From Magicicada septendecula (taxonomy: Eukaryota; Arthropoda; Insecta; Hemiptera; Cicadidae), in contig CM068371.1 of assembly GCA_034769895.1 (NCBI GenBank), positions 399,853,469 through 399,917,468 on the forward strand: a DNA stretch of 64,000 nucleotides. The letters are read 5' to 3'. The notes beneath the pieces are model-generated. The model was not told where the DNA came from and made no database searches. It was given only the letters and a program-made list of their open reading frames with translations. The position numbers and the translations under genes are program-made. This document shows, piece by piece, positions 22,716 to 32,772 of this stretch. Position 1 is the stretch's first letter; each line of letters begins with the position of its first letter.

Positions 22716-23471
22716 TTATCCAATCCCCGCTCTCGGCAGTTCAGCCATTCGGCGGCGAGCCTCCCAGTACAGACAGGATAAAGTTCGCGTTTGCAGGTTC
22801 GCCAGTTCAGGACAGACAGGCAGGTGCTGTCCATCCATCATTCCTCCATTGCACAGCGGGCAGATGTTGGAATTCACCAGGCCGAATCGGTGTGAATGGG
22901 CTTGGAGGTAGTCGTGGCCAGTGCATAGTCTGAACTCCGCGACCGCAGTCGATCTCTTGAGGGTTCGTGAAATTGGTGTTGTAAGAAGAGACTCCCACTT
23001 TTTGCCTCTGCCGGCTTCTGTATGTATTTGTTTCAGGTAGTTCTTTACGGCCATGTCAATCTGATATTTCGCCGATGATAGGCTAGTGGGGGTGTCAGGT
23101 TGCTGCATTAGGGCTCCATTTTTTGCAAGCTTGTCCGCTTCTTCATTTCCGTTAACACCAACATGGCTGGGGATCCATTGTAGGTGGACAACCCAGTTGC
23201 CATGTATGAGGGTAGCGAGAACTTCACGTGTACGGAGCGTCAAGATGCAGTCCGTGGGACTGTTTTCAGCTAGTGCGACAATGGCGGCTTGAGAATCGAT
23301 AAAGAAGACGACTCGCTTTAGTTGGATACTTTGGCATTTAGCTAGTTGTTCTGCGGCCATTTGGATAGCTTTGACTTCGCCGTCGTAGTTGCTGGAGTGC
23401 AGTCCCACAGCACAGCTTATTTGGAAAATTTTAGAATATGCTCCGGCACCAGTTCCACGGTTGGGTAACAT
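22716..23471 (-). pseudogene. Non-LTR retrotransposon ORF2, RNase H and C-terminal part
   Basis: The C-terminal part of ORF2, interrupted by element 3. The RNase H fold shows GTGAGAYS, E in YDGEVKAIQMAA, D in VFFIDSQAAI, and the last acidic residue in NGNEEADKLA. The first TDGS motif lies on the other side of element 3, near 31680. After RNase H comes a Cys-rich motif (CPLCNGGMMDGQHLPVCPEL), usual in arthropod elements of this kind. The stop TAA overlaps the 3' tail. The segment itself has no stop. Confidence 0.9.
23468..23471. repeat. Target-site duplication of element 3 (left)
   Basis: ACAT before the LTR start TGTAGCGGG, and ACAT at 31674-31677 after the LTR end GTTACA. A four-base duplication is typical for Ty3/gypsy-like integrases. 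Confidence 0.88.
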
Positions 23472-24849
23472 TGTAGCGGGTCAAATTTTGGGTGTTTTTA
23501 TTTTCAACAGTATGGGATAATTATATTTTTATTCATTTCATTTTCGGTCGGGAGACTTATAACATATGACGAAATAACTGTATTATTGTGCAACGTATAA
23601 TAGTCAGTGTAACAGAACAGTGAAACAAAGCAATAAGGCGCAGTTGTTGTTGAGGAATGCGGCAGAGCATTCGCACCTCCACCAAAATTCTAAGAACTCT
23701 GTACATGTGTGTCAACGCTCAAGCGCAACTACACCCGCACGCGCTCAAAGGACGCTCTCGACAAAAACTCAAGATGGCCAGAGCGTAAAAAATATTCGTC
23801 GTCTTCTCTAAAACCTCACGGAAGTCGCATTAAACTCCGCCTACTGTTGGTGACATCAGCGGAACCAAGTCCAATATCGGCCTCGGGACATACACACATA
23901 CCGGCTTTAATCCATATATAAAGTGGTTACTTCCCAACAAATGGGGCAGGAGCGACGAAAACATCATGGCAGTAGAGAACCAGCTTCTCTCCAGGAACAG
24001 GTACATGTACCTGTTACGTGCACAGTGACAACAGTCGACAGTAAGCAGAGACGCCATACAGTCAACAGGACGCCAACTACAGTAACAGACATCTAAAGTT
24101 TCGGTTTGGGCCCGGTTGGTCGAGTTTTCGTAAATGTTTTTAACTCAATAAGACCGACCGGGACCCCAGAAGGTAATGAACATCTCGGAGTGAGTAATAC
24201 TGACAGTGATGTGGAGAGATTGAAGTGATAAAACAAATAGTGAAGTTACGGGACCAACCGCGTGTTCGGCCGGCATCGTGTTCGTGGACGGGCACCGCGG
24301 ATAACAATCGGAATATTTAAAAAATTGAATAAATAAAGGGGAATGTATATAAAAAACAAAAGGTATGGAAGAGTGCGTGGGCAATATGGGCTGCCTTAGT
24401 CGTAAGTATAGTTTAAGGTAATTAAAACTTGATTGTGTAGCATTCTCATTCTGGTAATTATAAGAATTAATCATGACTAATTCTTTTGTACTCATAGCAG
24501 TGAAAATTGACTTAATTCATTAAAGTGATTTAGTTTATTTGGAAAATGTGTTAGTTTAAGTTATTTCGTCATTACCACTGTCTTATTTCTGTGTTGAAAA
24601 AATTCGTCTAGACGTTCCGGAATCTTCTGAATTATTAATTGGGTGGGTCAGATTGCTAAATTGCCCGTTTTATTAAAGTAAAGTGTAAAGGTTTTCGATA
24701 TTTTGTCCTATATAAAAAATAATCGTGGCGACCTTGGTCTTCTGGTAAAATTTCACATAACAGGTAAGTGTTGTAATTGCGTGCAGGTAAGTCCTGGTAG
24801 TGGTTATATTTTATTTTATATATTTTTCGGCCAATTTTTTATTGTTACA
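23472..24849 (+). mobile_element. Element 3, 5' LTR
   Basis: TGTAGCGGGTCAAATTTTGG... to ...TTGTTACA, 1378 bp. Against the 3' LTR (30294-31673, 1380 bp) I see four substitutions (one near 23894, three between about 24600 and 24710) and one 2-bp indel (GA near 23665), about 0.3%. This is the youngest insertion in the window. Confidence 0.94.
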
Positions 24850-25076
24850 AATGTCGACGCGCTGCCAGGATTTTCGTTTAATTGTAATTTTATACGAGAT
24901 AGACCTATTTTAATACACAGAAAATAGGATGTGGTAATGACGAATGTATAAAAATTTTATCGTACATAATTAAGTAGGTTAGGTTTATGTTATTGTGATT
25001 CACAATGTGTTAGGTGTTTGAGTATAGAACAATAGTAGTTTTATAGATAAAAGTGTTATACAAACGAACTTTAAAA
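24850..25076 (+). other. Leader of element 3
   Basis: Begins AATGTCGACGCGCTGCCAGG just after the LTR. Like element 2 it starts AATGTCG, but it is a poor match to a known tRNA-complementary site. It runs to the ATG at 25077. Confidence 0.5.
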
Positions 25077-26555
25077 ATGTCTATAATACAAAGTAATGAT
25101 AGTGATTTTGCTTGGGATGAGTGGGAGAATGAATTTCGAGGTGTTGTGGGTGAGATGACAAACGAGGAATGGGGTAATTTAGACGATAGGTTAACACGAA
25201 TGGAAGAACAAGAGGAAGGAATATTTGCAGAAATCAATAAACATAGTGAGAGGACCAACAATGAAGGTAAGATAGTCGAAGTAATAGTAGTAGAAAATAA
25301 GACAGAAAATAGGCCTAGTGATGATGATGAGAGTGTGGTGGTGGTAAATAAAGGTAAAAAGACAAACCAATTTCAAGAAAATAAAGTGAGTGGATGGGGA
25401 GAATTCGGGAATAGTACGGAATTCATGCGCGAGTTTGCAAGGGTTTTGAAAGGAATGACGGAGGACGATTGGCGTAAATTAAATAATAAGCTTAGACAAA
25501 TGGAAGAACAAAAAACGGGACTATACGCTTTCCTGAATAAAAATAGTGATGATACTAGTAAACAAAGTAACGAGGTAAGTGAAGGGGTTAGGGAGAGTAA
25601 AATAGTAGAAAGTGGTAGTCACGAGATAAAAAATGATAAGGGTGACGCAATTGAAAATGTAGCAATAGAAAGTGGTAACAATGTTGTTGATGGTAGTGAA
25701 GAAATAATTAACCAGGTGAGTGATAACGATAATGAATTAATAAATAACAATGACCAAATAGTGGGAGATGGTGAGTACAATCCTGAGGTAAGTGGTAGTA
25801 ATACAATTAATTATAATGATGAAATAACATTAAACAAGAATAATGATGATGTAGCTGAAAAGGGAGTATCAAAACGTGATACAGTAGAAAATCGTGAAAA
25901 TGAGAATAGAGTGAGAGTTGAGGTTGATCATGGAGTGTTAGTTAGTGTTTATGAGTTAGAAAGGGAGTATAGGGGTAGTTTAAATGTAGAAGGTGAACAG
26001 GGGGCAAATTTTTATGGGGTTAAATGTGAAGCAGAGAATTCACAAGTGTTGATGGAGGACAAGAGTTCCTCGATAATTTTTGTAGAAGACGAGAGTTCTT
26101 CAGGAGGTTATAGAAGTTTTTTGTGTTTATCTGGTAGGGCCAGATGGTATTTAAATGATTTTGTAGTATTGCCCTCTGCACGGAATGGGAGAGTTCAGTG
26201 TGGTTATGAGAGTTATTGTAAAGAAAGAGAGAGAGAAATAAAAATTTTTGAAGTTAATAGAGAGTATGAAATGTTGGTGCAGGTGTTAGACATGGAGAGA
26301 GATGATGAAAGAGAGAGAGAGGAATATCTGAATAACACTGTTATAAATAATGAGAAAATAGTTGACTGGGTGTTGAGACAATTTACTGACGGAGACTGGA
26401 CAAAATTAACTGATAGCGACAAGTATGAAATAATAAATGGTATTATGAAGGATTTAGAAATAATGGTCCATGAAGATAATAATCATAGATTCAAGATAAA
26501 TAAAAATCATTTAATCTATAAATATGTAAGATATCTTTTTGACGATGGTGGCTAA
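25077..26555 (+). CDS. Element 3 single protein, LFDDGG family (492 aa, intact)
   Basis: Unknown protein, the only gene of element 3. I choose ATG 25077, since the frame upstream has only a GTG. Residues about 15-58 and 115-158 are a diverged internal duplication, offset by exactly 100 (EMTNEEWGNLDDRLTRMEEQ versus GMTEDDWRKLNNKLRQMEEQ). A third related segment, FTDGDWTKLTDSDKY, lies near the C terminus. The middle (about 160-280) is acidic and N/S-rich, probably disordered. A conserved block follows with QGANFYGV, IIFVEDESSS and ERERE-IKIFEVNREYE, and the protein ends RYLFDDGG. No Cys knuckle, DTG or YxDD motif is present. Element 2 has a homologue. A Gag-like structural role is inferred from position only. 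Confidence 0.82.
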   Translation: MSIIQSNDSDFAWDEWENEFRGVVGEMTNEEWGNLDDRLTRMEEQEEGIFAEINKHSERTNNEGKIVEVIVVENKTENRPSDDDESVVVVNKGKKTNQFQENKVSGWGEFGNSTEFMREFARVLKGMTEDDWRKLNNKLRQMEEQKTGLYAFLNKNSDDTSKQSNEVSEGVRESKIVESGSHEIKNDKGDAIENVAIESGNNVVDGSEEIINQVSDNDNELINNNDQIVGDGEYNPEVSGSNTINYNDEITLNKNNDDVAEKGVSKRDTVENRENENRVRVEVDHGVLVSVYELEREYRGSLNVEGEQGANFYGVKCEAENSQVLMEDKSSSIIFVEDESSSGGYRSFLCLSGRARWYLNDFVVLPSARNGRVQCGYESYCKEREREIKIFEVNREYEMLVQVLDMERDDEREREEYLNNTVINNEKIVDWVLRQFTDGDWTKLTDSDKYEIINGIMKDLEIMVHEDNNHRFKINKNHLIYKYVRYLFDDGG

Positions 26556-27628
26556 AATATAAAACAGAAAAGACAGTTAAACATTTTGTTTTAAGCTATT
26601 TGACTTTGCTGATTTGAATATTGAGATATGATGACAGAATAAATACTGAAGTAAATTTGTAAATAAATATGTAGTAAAGCCAATGGTATGTGTTGTGGTT
26701 AAGTGAACAGTGTATGTAGGTAATTAATTGTTGTGATAATAATATTGAAATACTTGCAATTTAAATAAATAAACCAAATTAATTTTGAAAACGAGTAATC
26801 AGAGAATTATAATTGTTTGGATGGTAATGAATTCTATATTGTTAATAATTAATTTAATTAAAACAATTTGATATATTTTAAATATTTTAATTGAGTATGT
26901 AAAGGTTGTATAATTATTTTTTTTTGTAAATTCAGTTTGTTTTACAAGATGGAAATTTGGAAATGAATGATAAATTATTTAATTTAAATTAATAAATTTT
27001 ATGAAATGTTTCAGAGATGGTGGTGATTATGTTCTGTGGGTATAGCATGTTAAAGGAATTGTAAGTAGAAAAATTTTATAATCATGTGAAATAAAAATAT
27101 TTACAGGTGTAATTGAGATTCTAATTCAGTAATAAGATGTTATTTGGAAATAAGTTGGCTCAAGAAATAAAGATAATTAAAAAATTTTAATAATAAATGA
27201 AAAATGATAAATAATGATTATCAATAATAAATTTTGAAAATTTCAAGAAAGTTAAACGGTAAAAGGTTATGAATGGGTTAGACGATTATTGATGTAAATA
27301 TTATATGATAATGTATACAAAAATGTTTAATTAGTTGTCAATCGTAATTGGTTATTATGTGGCTATTGTGGGGGTGGCCTGTGCTCTCACAAGTAGCGAA
27401 AAGGGTTGGGGGTAGCAGTGAGTGTTACCTCCATCGGAGGCCAAACTGGCGATAAATGTGCGGCACACCTTATACGTGTAAATAAAAAATTTTTACACAC
27501 AATACTAAATAACGTGTCGCACATAAAAATATTGATGTGAAACAGGCAGTGAAATTAAAGTTTAGATTTCCTCGACTTTTCGGGCGGTTACTGCCTTACC
27601 AGCACTAACCGTGGTTTTGGCTAGCGGC

Positions 27629-27897
27629 CAGCTATGGTCATATCAAGTCCCTTGACCATAGCTGACTTGAAATTGGTATAAGTTTGAAATTCAATGGGGG
27701 GACATTAGAGGAAATCTCCGGAACTAGGGAACAGCGGCTGCCACTCTGTTCGAGGAGGAACAGCAAGACCGGTGGCAGATCCGTTTTAAGGGTGTATGAG
27801 TATATAACAAGAACATGATGATGTTCACTAACTTTAAAACTTAACAGCGGAAGCAGAGACACGGAGAGGTAAACCCTGCTCCAAAATATAGTCTCTG
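27629..27897 (+). promoter_or_regulatory. Cluster of three strong hairpins in element 3
   Basis: Hairpin 1: CAGCTATGGTCA (27629-27640) with its exact complement at 27653-27664, 12-nt loop. Hairpin 2: CTGCCAC (27738-27744) with GTGGCAG (27772-27778), enclosing CTGTTC-GAGGAG-GAACAG (27746-27763). Hairpin 3: CAGAGAC (27854-27860) with GTCTCTG (27891-27897), enclosing GGAG/CTCC. The island is GC-richer than its surroundings. It may be a packaging, export or translation element, or an inserted ncRNA-like sequence. Confidence 0.55.
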
Positions 27898-28777
27898 TGG
27901 AAGCGAAAGGGCGAGACAGTCCTCCATAATCTGAAATAGTGTGTGTGGCTGGGAGGTGACGCAAAGGAGTCACGAATTTAAAGTTTATGACGTAAAAGTT
28001 TTTGCTTATTCAAAGTTTAATTCAAATAAAACTGCTTGTGCTCTGTTCAGGTAACTAGCTGCTTAGATATTTAAAAATAAGGTGTTCATGCTATAATTTT
28101 AAGTGTATTATTTTATTGTTGTCTGTTAAATAAGCACTGATAAGAATATGTAATTTTATTTTGTGTGTATTTGTTTAAGCCAATAAGTAAATCGTCTGGC
28201 AGGTTAACATAAATAACCAGAATTAGAGAAAATGGGAAACCAGAGGGTGAGGAGTGATGATAAATAAATATGTATATTTCATATAATTTATTCAATTGTG
28301 AGATGTATTTTCATTGTGTTAGTAGGATCAGCTGATCAGCAATACCATGTCACTGGTATATTGGTTTGTAAATGTTACAAGTAATTAATGTTTAATGTAC
28401 TACAGATATTTTGAAGTAAAGATAAAAAGAATATGAGAAATAAAATAAAAATAATTTATGCAAATTAATAAAAGATAATTCATGGGTGATAAATGTTTTA
28501 TGGGACATGTAGACCTGTCCAAATGGAATTAAAAGCTGAATGTGAAATGATAAAGATGAATATGAGGTAATGTTGTTTTTGAGTTGATGTGATGTAACAG
28601 AGCTGGTGAAGTATTAATGTTGACACAGTAGTAATGGAGACTTTATGTAGATTTTGAGTGATATATTGTTGTTTTTATAGTTAATGAGGTTATTTTGTGT
28701 ATTTGTAGTAATGAAATGAGATTGAGATTTTGGGGATGGCAATTTTGTATTAGAGGGTAGTGTAATGGAGGAGTCCG

Positions 28778-28789
28778 CAACAAGGGTTG
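28778..28789 (+). promoter_or_regulatory. Conserved small hairpin, module 1 of element 3
   Basis: CAAC-AAGG-GTTG, after GGAGGAGTCCG. Equivalent to 16735-16749 and 63937-63951 in elements 2 and 4. Confidence 0.5.
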
Positions 28790-30243
28790 GGACGGGATAG
28801 GGATAGATTTTGTGGGGAAGGGGCCGCCTTAGGTAAAGACCAGGGGCCAAATAAGGGAAATGAGTTTTTTGGGGGCGGGGAAACACGTAACCTATATACA
28901 AAGGGTTAGAGAGTATTTTATAATGGGAGAAGGCGGCGAATTGTGTTAAATGGTAAGTTGGGGTTTAGAGTGTCCTGATTAGTAGAGATTTTGATAGAGA
29001 TGGGTGTCATGATAATTGAAGTTGATGAATATTAGAGCCATAGGGAGAGGTAAAGTTCATATATGTACACAGATCTAGTACAGTAATGAGAATAAATGAG
29101 TTACAACACCCACAGTAATGTAGAATTAAACTGTTAACTAAAGAGAGGAATTTATAATAAAGAATATACAATTGTTTATTTTTTAACCAGTGACAGAATT
29201 TTGATAAAATTTGAAAATAATGTAAAGTTAAGAATTGTTTATTTTAAATAATTTAAATGCCAATTTGATTATCATTAATATTAATATTTTGTAATTTTAA
29301 ATATTTTATGTTACTATGTTTTGTATTTCAAGTTAGGATATTACAGATGTTCAAGGTGTTTTCAGAAATCATACATAACATATGTAGGTCAAGGGTTTTG
29401 GACTTGACCTAATTACGATCAGCTGATGAGGTCATACACCTACTAAGCTTGTATAGTAGGAATCCAATTTTAATTTGTTTGTTTGATTAATTCAAACCAA
29501 TATTTGAATAATTTTAATAAATGTTGTTTAATAAACAAATTTAATAAAGTTTTTTAATGAATAAATTTTTTTTTGAATTTTAAAATTTTGAAAATTTTAA
29601 ATTTTTTTTTTGAAAAAAAAAAAAAAAAAGGATTTTTCGCCTGCCAGCAAGTGAATATTTTTGAGTAATGATTATTTTATTATGTGTGCATTAACCATGT
29701 TTATTTTATTGTATGGCATTGTATTGGTAGACTATAAGTGGTTCTCATGTTAGAGTAAGGATGTGTTTAGCTTAGTAGAAATGTCTAGGTTAAGTCATTT
29801 GAAACAAAAATTAGAAAAACCAGGAAGAGAATTTTTGATAAAAGATTATTTTTTTTTAATTTTGAATTTTTTGTTAAATTTTTTAATAAATCTTAAAAGC
29901 AATTTTTTACTTTTAATGTGTTATGGTAACATTAATGTTAGTGTGTGTGAGCCCAGTATCTGCTAAAGGCAGCCCAGCTTGCAAAAAGGGGATCCATATC
30001 GGCGGAGGAGCTGGAGTAATTTTAGCCAGGGGTTGAGGATTTTTGGGGGTAGCATGTTAAAAGGCGAGGTGCACCGTGGTGCGAGTCTGTTCGATTTCTC
30101 GTTGTTGGGATCTCTAACGGAGAAGTCCAGTGATCTCGTTCAGATGAGTCCATGGTCGCTGAGCCAGGGGGGTCGTGTACCCATGAGAGTAAGAACCAGG
30201 GGGTTGTTGGCACCAGTTCCTCACCGTTCCTCTTCAGGGTTAT

Positions 30244-30293
30244 CGATGAGATTTCTTCTGTTATGAACAGCAGAATTCTCATCGAGGGGGTAT
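30244..30293 (+). promoter_or_regulatory. 19-bp hairpin and polypurine tract of element 3
   Basis: Arms 30244-30262 and 30266-30284 pair at 17 of 19 positions with a 3-nt loop (ATG). The right arm runs into GAGGGGGTAT and the LTR at 30294. Position and outer stem (GATGAGA/TCTCATC) correspond to the UUCG hairpins of elements 2 and 4, while the inner stem and loop differ. Confidence 0.75.
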
Positions 30294-31673
30294 TGTAGCG
30301 GGTCAAATTTTGGGTGTTTTTATTTTCAACAGTATGGGATAATTATATTTTTATTCATTTCATTTTCGGTCGGGAGACTTATAACATATGACGAAATAAC
30401 TGTATTATTGTGCAACGTATAATAGTCAGTGTAACAGAACAGTGAAACAAAGCAATAAGGCGCAGTTGTTGTTGAGGAATGCGGCAGAGAGCATTCGCAC
30501 CTCCACCAAAATTCTAAGAACTCTGTACATGTGTGTCAACGCTCAAGCGCAACTACACCCGCACGCGCTCAAAGGACGCTCTCGACAAAAACTCAAGATG
30601 GCCAGAGCGTAAAAAATATTCGTCGTCTTCTCTAAAACCTCACGGAAGTCGCATTAAACTCCGCCTACTGTTGGTGACATCAGCGGAACCAAGTCCAATA
30701 TCGGCCTCGGGACATACACACATACCAGCTTTAATCCATATATAAAGTGGTTACTTCCCAACAAATGGGGCAGGAGCGACGAAAACATCATGGCAGTAGA
30801 GAACCAGCTTCTCTCCAGGAACAGGTACATGTACCTGTTACGTGCACAGTGACAACAGTCGACAGTAAGCAGAGACGCCATACAGTCAACAGGACGCCAA
30901 CTACAGTAACAGACATCTAAAGTTTCGGTTTGGGCCCGGTTGGTCGAGTTTTCGTAAATGTTTTTAACTCAATAAGACCGACCGGGACCCCAGAAGGTAA
31001 TGAACATCTCGGAGTGAGTAATACTGACAGTGATGTGGAGAGATTGAAGTGATAAAACAAATAGTGAAGTTACGGGACCAACCGCGTGTTCGGCCGGCAT
31101 CGTGTTCGTGGACGGGCACCGCGGATAACAATCGGAATATTTAAAAAATTGAATAAATAAAGGGGAATGTATATAAAAAACAAAAGGTATGGAAGAGTGC
31201 GTGGGCAATATGGGCTGCCTTAGTCGTAAGTATAGTTTAAGGTAATTAAAACTTGATTGTGTAGCATTCTCATTCTGGTAATTATAAGAATTAATCATGA
31301 CTAATTCTTTTGTACTCATAGCAGTGAAAATTGACTTAATTCATTAAAGTGATTTAGTTTATTTGGAAAATGTGTTAGTTTAAGTTATTTCGTCATTACC
31401 ACTGTCTTATTTCTGTGTTGAAAAAATTTGTCTAGACGTTCCGGAATCTTCTGAATTATTAATTGGGTGGGTCAGATTGCTAAATTGTCCGTTTTATTAA
31501 AGTAAAGTGTAAAGGTTTTCGATATTTTGTCATATATAAAAAATAATCGTGGCGACCTTGGTCTTCTGGTAAAATTTCACATAACAGGTAAGTGTTGTAA
31601 TTGCGTGCAGGTAAGTCCTGGTAGTGGTTATATTTTATTTTATATATTTTTCGGCCAATTTTTTATTGTTACA
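30294..31673 (+). mobile_element. Element 3, 3' LTR
   Basis: Near-identical to 23472-24849 and followed by the ACAT duplication at 31674-31677. The short ORFs within it are the same chance ORFs as in the 5' copy. Confidence 0.94.
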
Positions 31674-32716
31674 ACATTGATCCATCAGTAAAAATATGCA
31701 ACCATTCCTTTTCAGGATAGAGGGTGTGGATTGTTTCTATAGCGGATTTTTTGAGTTCATGTGGATCTGTAAGGTATTTTGGCGCCGACTGGTCAATCAG
31801 AGTTAGTCTTTTCACCGGCGTTGCATTAAAAAACAGTGTTGTATACTTGCAGGGGTGCAGGGTTTCCCGTATTGACCTTGTATTTGTCTCTGAGTTTCTC
31901 AGCCCATTGGATAGGGGTAGTTTGCGTTTTTAATCTATGGTTTGCTGGCGTAAAACCGTTCCAGTGTTTGTGGTCAACTCGTCTAGATCTTTCCCAGAAC
32001 TTGAGTGTTAATTTCTCTCTTCTTGAAGTGAGTGGCTCTATGTCGGTTTGAATTTCCATCGCTTGAATTGGTGTTGAGAAAGCGCCACCTGTGATGATTC
32101 TGAGCGCGTCGTTCTGGACTTTGTCGAGCCTCTTCAGGTTATTGGAGCTTGCAAGGGAGGTTACTTCGCTGGCGTAGTCCATGGTGGGTCTCACGTATGA
32201 TTTGTATGCGGTTGCTAGCACATCTTGGGTACATCCCCATTTTGTCGCTGCTAGCCGTTTCAATAAGCTTATGCGCTTCCCTCCCCGCTCAGCGGTTTCC
32301 TGGATGTGGCTGTTGAATGTCAGTTTTGTGTCTAGCTTGACGCCCAGGTATCTCGCAATCGAAGTTTCAGGCAGGTTAGTTCCTTTATACAGAAGTTCGA
32401 TTTTTGGAGGTTTAGTAGAGAGGGTAAAAAGTTGAAAAACCGTTTTATCAGGACTTATTACCATTTTGTTGCAGTCTGCCCAGGTTGCGACGTTTTTTAA
32501 AACAGAGTTGACTACTGATTCAAGGTGGGAGGTGCTGCTTGTAGTTGCCCACAGGATGACATCATCTGCGTATAGAAGACAGGATATTCCACGTATCTTA
32601 TTGATCGCTGTTGTTAAGTCATTGATCATAATGCTGAAGAGCAGACAGCTGATTACTGCGCCTTGGGGTAGTCCTTGTCGCTGTAATTTGTACTTAGTAA
32701 AAAGCAGTAAGAGCAC
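31674..32716 (-). pseudogene. Non-LTR retrotransposon ORF2, reverse transcriptase part
   Basis: The reading starts within RT at QGLPQGAVISCLLFSIMINDL. It has the catalytic YADD, then IARYLGVKLDTKLTFNSHI (thumb) and the connection domain to about 31826. There a run of six T (minus strand; five would keep the frame) causes a stop. In the shifted frame the sequence continues to LHIFTDGSM, the first RNase H motif, up to the element 3 insertion point. The rest is at 22716-23471. N-terminal RT, endonuclease and ORF1 are missing by 5' truncation. Confidence 0.9.
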
Positions 32717-32729
32717 TTAGTACTTAGTA

Positions 32730-32740
32730 AGACCAGTCAT
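32730..32740. repeat. Target-site duplication (right) of the non-LTR retrotransposon
   Basis: AGACCAGTCAT, matching 22689-22699. Confidence 0.88.
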
Positions 32741-32772
32741 TAAGCAGATAATTTGTGATCCGAATTATATTA

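Larger units (their letters stand above)
26556..30243 (+). other. Non-coding 3' region of element 3
   Basis: About 3.7 kb without a credible ORF or any pol motif. Mostly AT-rich, with a GC-richer, structured island (about 27360-27970), module 1 (28766-28935, with CCAAATAAGGGAAATGAG and TACAAAG) and module 2 (about 30000-30293, with GTTGGGATCTCTAACGGAGA). Confidence 0.7.
22700..32729 (-). mobile_element. 5'-truncated non-LTR retrotransposon, split by element 3
   Basis: Minus strand. The 5' end (right) starts inside the RT domain and has a repetitive filler (TACTAAGTAC twice). The 3' end (left) is a short tail of TAAAGTAAAGTAAGTAAGT that begins at the stop codon itself. Element 3 occupies 23472-31673 within it. 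Removing element 3 and one ACAT copy joins the two coding parts in frame inside RNase H. RT followed by RNase H and a Cys/His motif points to the I/Jockey-related group. The clade is not certain. Confidence 0.88.

Noticed and set aside
23620-24057. ORFs in the element 3 LTRs (duplicated at 30533-31319)
   Set aside because: Present only through LTR duplication; no recognised domain.
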